Assembly (NCBI GenBank): GCA_024280265.1
Contig: JAJRQL010000266.1
Coordinates: 1-37,695, forward strand
Source: Deltaproteobacteria bacterium
GTDB lineage: Bacteria > Desulfobacterota > Desulfobulbia > Desulfobulbales > Desulfocapsaceae
DNA: 37,695 nt
Direction of reading: 5' to 3'
Shown here: piece by piece, positions 34,881 through 37,695 of the stretch
How the letters are laid out: each line of letters begins with the position of its first letter
Position numbering within the stretch: the stretch's first letter is position 1
Program-made: the position numbers and the translations under genes
Notes under the pieces: model-generated
Database searches by the model: none
What the model was told of the DNA's origin: nothing
Seen by the model: the letters and a program-made list of their open reading frames with translations, nothing else

Positions 34881-36401
34881 ATGATCACCATCAGCAGCCA
34901 GAATTTCATCGATTCAATTGCAGACAGCCTGCAACATATCTCCTATACACACCCCATTGATTTTGTCCGCGCAATGTCAAGAGCCTATGAATTGGAAAAG
35001 AGTCAGGCGGCAAAGGATGCCATGGCCCAGATCTTGATCAACTCCCGCATGGCTGCCATGGGACAGCGCCCCATCTGCCAGGACACTGGCATCGTCACAA
35101 TTTTTCTTGCCATTGGCATGGAATGTAGATTTGACACCTCAAAAGCCATTCAGGACATGGTTGATGAGGGGGTCGCCAAGGCCTATAACAATGTTGACAA
35201 TCCTCTAAGGGCATCGGTGGTTACGGATCCTGCCGGCGAACGCCTCAATACCCACGACAACACTCCAGCAGTAGTCTACACAGAACTCGTCCCCGGGTCC
35301 ACTGTTGATATCCGCATTGCCGCCAAAGGAGGCGGCTCGGAAAATAAGAGTAGATTCACCACTCTTAACCCTGGTGATTCCATTGTTGACTGGGTGCTTA
35401 AAACAGTTCCCGGTATGGGTGCCGGCTGGTGTCCCCCTGGAATTCTCGGCATTGGCATTGGGGGGACAGTGGACAAGGCCATGGTACTCGCCAAAGAGTC
35501 CCTGATGCAGCCCATTGACATCCAGGAACTACAGGAACGTGGAGCAGAAAACAATATTGAAGAACTCCGCCTGGAACTCTATGAGAAGGTAAACCAACTG
35601 GGTATTGGAGCCCAGGGACTTGGCGGACTGACCACAGCACTTGATGTTAAAATTCTGGACTGCCCCACCCATGCAGCTTCGCTCCCCGTGGCCATAATCC
35701 CCAACTGCGCCGCCACTAGGCATATTCATTTCACTCTCGATGGAAACGGTCCTGCAGAATTCGCCCCCCCACGCATCTCTGACTGGCCTGATATTCACTG
35801 GGAGGTAAGTGAGAATGTCAAACGGGTTCACCTCGATATTATCCAGAAGGGTGATATTGCATCATGGAAAGCTGGAGAAACCCTGCTGCTCAATGGCACT
35901 ATTCTCACCGGCAGGGATGCGGCCCACAAAAGAATACAGGCTCTTCTCGAAGCAGGCCAACCACTGCCGGATGGAGTAAATTTTGAAGGCAAATTCATCT
36001 ATTATGTTGGCCCTGTGGATCCCGTCAGAGACGAGGTTGTTGGTCCAGCCGGCCCCACCACAGCCACACGCATGGACAAGTATACAGATATGATGCTGGA
36101 TAAAACCGGTCTCATCGGTATGATAGGAAAATCTGAACGCGGTGATGCCACCATCGACTCCATCCGTACGCATTCAGCGGTATATCTTATGGCAGTTGGG
36201 GGTGCAGCCTACCTGGTCTCAAAGGCAATTAAAGCTGCCAGAGTTGTCGCCTTTGCAGATCTCGGCATGGAGGCAATATATGAATTTGTGGTGGAAGATA
36301 TGCCCGTTACGGTCGCAGTTGACAGCCTGGGAGAATCTGCCCATAAAACAGGTCCTGCTCTGTGGAGTCAAAAGATACGGGATCTCCGGGTTCACAGTTG
36401 A
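34881..36401 (+). CDS. Class I (Fe-S) fumarate hydratase
   Basis: A 506-residue class I fumarase interconverting fumarate and malate with a labile [4Fe-4S] cluster. The N-terminal alpha-like part shows MGQRPICQDTGIVTIFLAIG (a cluster Cys) and GGGSENKS. The later region has VAIIPNCAATRHIHF (a cluster Cys). The C-terminal beta-like part has GPAGPTTATRMDKY. Alpha and beta parts are fused in one chain, as in E. coli FumA. Tartrate dehydratase is a related alternative but less likely for this length. GAGAGGGAAAC precedes the ATG. It probably serves the TCA cycle or fumarate respiration. Confidence 0.92.
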   Translation: MITISSQNFIDSIADSLQHISYTHPIDFVRAMSRAYELEKSQAAKDAMAQILINSRMAAMGQRPICQDTGIVTIFLAIGMECRFDTSKAIQDMVDEGVAKAYNNVDNPLRASVVTDPAGERLNTHDNTPAVVYTELVPGSTVDIRIAAKGGGSENKSRFTTLNPGDSIVDWVLKTVPGMGAGWCPPGILGIGIGGTVDKAMVLAKESLMQPIDIQELQERGAENNIEELRLELYEKVNQLGIGAQGLGGLTTALDVKILDCPTHAASLPVAIIPNCAATRHIHFTLDGNGPAEFAPPRISDWPDIHWEVSENVKRVHLDIIQKGDIASWKAGETLLLNGTILTGRDAAHKRIQALLEAGQPLPDGVNFEGKFIYYVGPVDPVRDEVVGPAGPTTATRMDKYTDMMLDKTGLIGMIGKSERGDATIDSIRTHSAVYLMAVGGAAYLVSKAIKAARVVAFADLGMEAIYEFVVEDMPVTVAVDSLGESAHKTGPALWSQKIRDLRVHS

Positions 36402-36472
36402 CAGTTGACATCTTTTTTCATTGTTGACAAAACGCAGCTCAAGTGTTTTTTCAACAATTCTCATTGTTGACA
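36397..36472 (+). repeat. Four GTTGACA copies after fumarase
   Basis: GTTGACA occurs at 36397, 36404, 36423 and 36466, the last two inside the 12-mer TCATTGTTGACA. CAACAAT-TCTC-ATTGTTG (36452-36469) is a perfect hairpin. The first copy overlaps the fumarase stop. It could be an operator cluster or -35-like boxes ahead of the next gene, or simple sequence drift. Confidence 0.5.
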
Positions 36473-36547
36473 TTTGATGAGCTAGTAAAAACTGGAGATT
36501 GTAGATGACTAAGTACGACGCCATCACATTTGGAAACCAAATTTGAT

Positions 36548-37695
36548 ATGACAACACTTGCCCGGAAACTCACCTCAGCCCTCGAGGTTACCGCAGGATG
36601 TACAGAACCGGCAGCCATTGCCTTTTGTGCCAGCTTTGCCGGAAAATACCTTGATGAGACCCCGGAGGAAATTGTTCTCCGTATTGATCAGCGCACCTAC
36701 AAAAATGCCTTTGGTGCAGGAATTCCACGTGCCGGTGAGCTTCGCGGCAGTGAATGGGCCTTACTCTTCGGCTTTGTTATGGCATGCCCTGAGAAAAGAC
36801 TTTCCATCTTTTCAGGCCTTGAAAAAGACACCATTGTCAGGGCAAAGATACTCCAGGAAAAAGACATCCTTAAAGTTGAGCTGGTGGACATTGACACCCT
36901 GCTCATTGCTGTTTCAGCCCATGGCGAACAAACCAGACTGAAGTGTTGATTGAAGGAGGTCACACGCGAGTAACAAAGGTCACCGTGAATGATGAAGAGA
37001 TTAGTATCTCACCGAGTAATGATGTCCAGGTTATCCCTGACACCTTCCTCTTTGATAATACCATTTACATTTCTCAAAACTGGCCGAACCTCATTGAAGA
37101 GTGTTACGAGGATCAAACCCTGCAGACCACTGTTCGCCAGGGTATTGCTTACAACATGGCGGCAGCTCTGCATGGCCAGAAATATATCAAAGGCGGAAGT
37201 GGTGTGGACTCTCTGGTGATGGGAGCCATCTACGCCAGAATGAACGGTGACTCGATTCCGGTTATGAGCTGTGCAGGATCCGGTAACAAAGGACTTACTT
37301 GCATGATACCTGTTGTTACCCACAGTAGAGAACTTGATCTTGGAGAAGAACTTGAAATAAAGGGAGTTCTGGCGGCAATATTGCTCACCAGCCTCATAAC
37401 ATCCCGGTTCGGGGAGGTCTCTTCTGTCTGTGGCGCACAATATGCTGCCGGAGCAGGTGTTATCGGCGGTCTGCTCTTCTTGAAAAAATAACTGGAGCTT
37501 TTTAATGGTGCCTACAATAATTTTATCTCTGCTATCGGTGGCGGGTTCTGTGATGGTGCCAAAGGGAGCTGCTCCATGCGTGGTAATGTTGCTGTGAGCA
37601 CAGCCTTAACCGCCATCACCCACGCTGAAAACGGCTTTCTTGTCTCAGGCAGAGACGGATTTCTGGGTGACACCTTTCAGGATACCCTGGAACAC
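36548..37695 (+). CDS. L-cysteine desulfidase/L-serine ammonia-lyase-like (YhaM/CdsB family), disrupted and partial
   Basis: A Fe-S dependent family that eliminates sulfide and/or ammonia from Cys or Ser. The ATG at 36548 begins MTTLARKLTSALEVTAGCTEPAAIAF, the family start; the track uses a TTG six codons earlier. A 1-bp deletion near 36935 breaks SAHGEQT from EVLIEGGHTRV in the -1 frame. The middle (KYIKGGSGVDSLVMGA, MSCAGSGNKGLTCMIP) is normal. An in-frame TAA at 37489-37491 interrupts VIGGLLFLKK; the same frame then continues LELFNGAYNNFISAIGGGFCDGAKGSCSMR, which is the family's Cys motif, to the window edge. Two lesions suggest a pseudogene, but the 3' end lies outside. Confidence 0.8.

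Noticed and set aside
36486-36510. Third copy of the 44-bp block (AAAAACTGGAG then diverging)
   Set aside because: Only about 11 nt match; this is within chance for this window.
1-37695. CRISPR array or complete insertion sequence
   Set aside because: No regularly spaced repeats and no transposase ORF are present; mobile DNA is limited to MITE-like elements and remnants.

Overview
The window looks like chromosome of an anaerobic Gram-negative bacterium, most plausibly a sulfur/sulfate-metabolising Desulfobacterota (Desulfobulbales-like) lineage. This rests on gene content only: a selenocysteine formate dehydrogenase, AsrA/AsrB-type Fe-S/flavin subunits, a RACo-like corrinoid activator, a 12-haem cytochrome c, an HdrA-like remnant, a double-cubane-cluster reductase with its activase, and a GGDEF/HD-GYP signalling cluster. 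No rRNA, tRNA or CRISPR array was seen.

Layout. 1-6.2 kb: a + strand operon of formate dehydrogenase alpha (UGA=Sec, with a SECIS hairpin), an AsrA-like ferredoxin subunit, an AsrB-like flavin subunit and a RACo-like ASKHA ferredoxin, all overlapping. 6.2-10.7 kb: a LysM/RlpA-type protein, then on the - strand a cNMP-binding/DUF4388 protein and a multihaem cytochrome c. A near-identical 44-45 bp block lies upstream of both the formate dehydrogenase operon and the cytochrome gene, in the same orientation relative to each. 10.9-12.6 kb: nadE. 12.9-17.6 kb: a three-gene signalling cluster (GGDEF-PilZ-like, HEAT-repeat, degenerate HD-GYP). 17.65-17.93 kb: an orphan structured RNA resembling the 5' domain of a group II intron. 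18.1-18.9 kb: a cytidylate kinase-like gene. 19.1-20 kb: decayed DUF2202 and TolB-like remnants. 20-27 kb: a - strand operon of double-cubane reductase, activase, DsbC-like protein, RelE-like protein and PstS-C-A-B. 27.3-29.3 kb: an IscA-like gene and a heavily decayed hdrA. 29.4-30.3 kb: hairpin-rich DNA and a partial HD-GYP gene copy. 30.3-33.8 kb: mltG and lon. 34-37.7 kb: a left-handed beta-helix acyltransferase-like gene, class I fumarase and a broken L-cysteine desulfidase-like gene that runs off the window.

Two related MITE-like elements (8718-8906 and 26955-27104) carry matching terminal inverted repeats. One supplies the stop codon of the cytochrome gene; the other sits directly upstream of the double-cubane operon's ribosome binding site. 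Many accessory or redox genes carry frameshifts or in-frame stops (fdhA, asrB-like, dsbC-like, hdrA, DUF2202, desulfidase). Housekeeping genes (lon, nadE, fumarase, mltG, pst) are intact. This suggests real gene decay, although sequencing error cannot be excluded for single-base indels.

How the genes may work together (inference): the first operon could couple formate oxidation or CO2 reduction to a pyridine nucleotide through the flavin subunit. The cytochrome could handle electrons on the periplasmic side under the same control. The double-cubane reductase and activase perform ATP-driven low-potential electron transfer, and they share a transcription unit with an oxyanion ABC importer.
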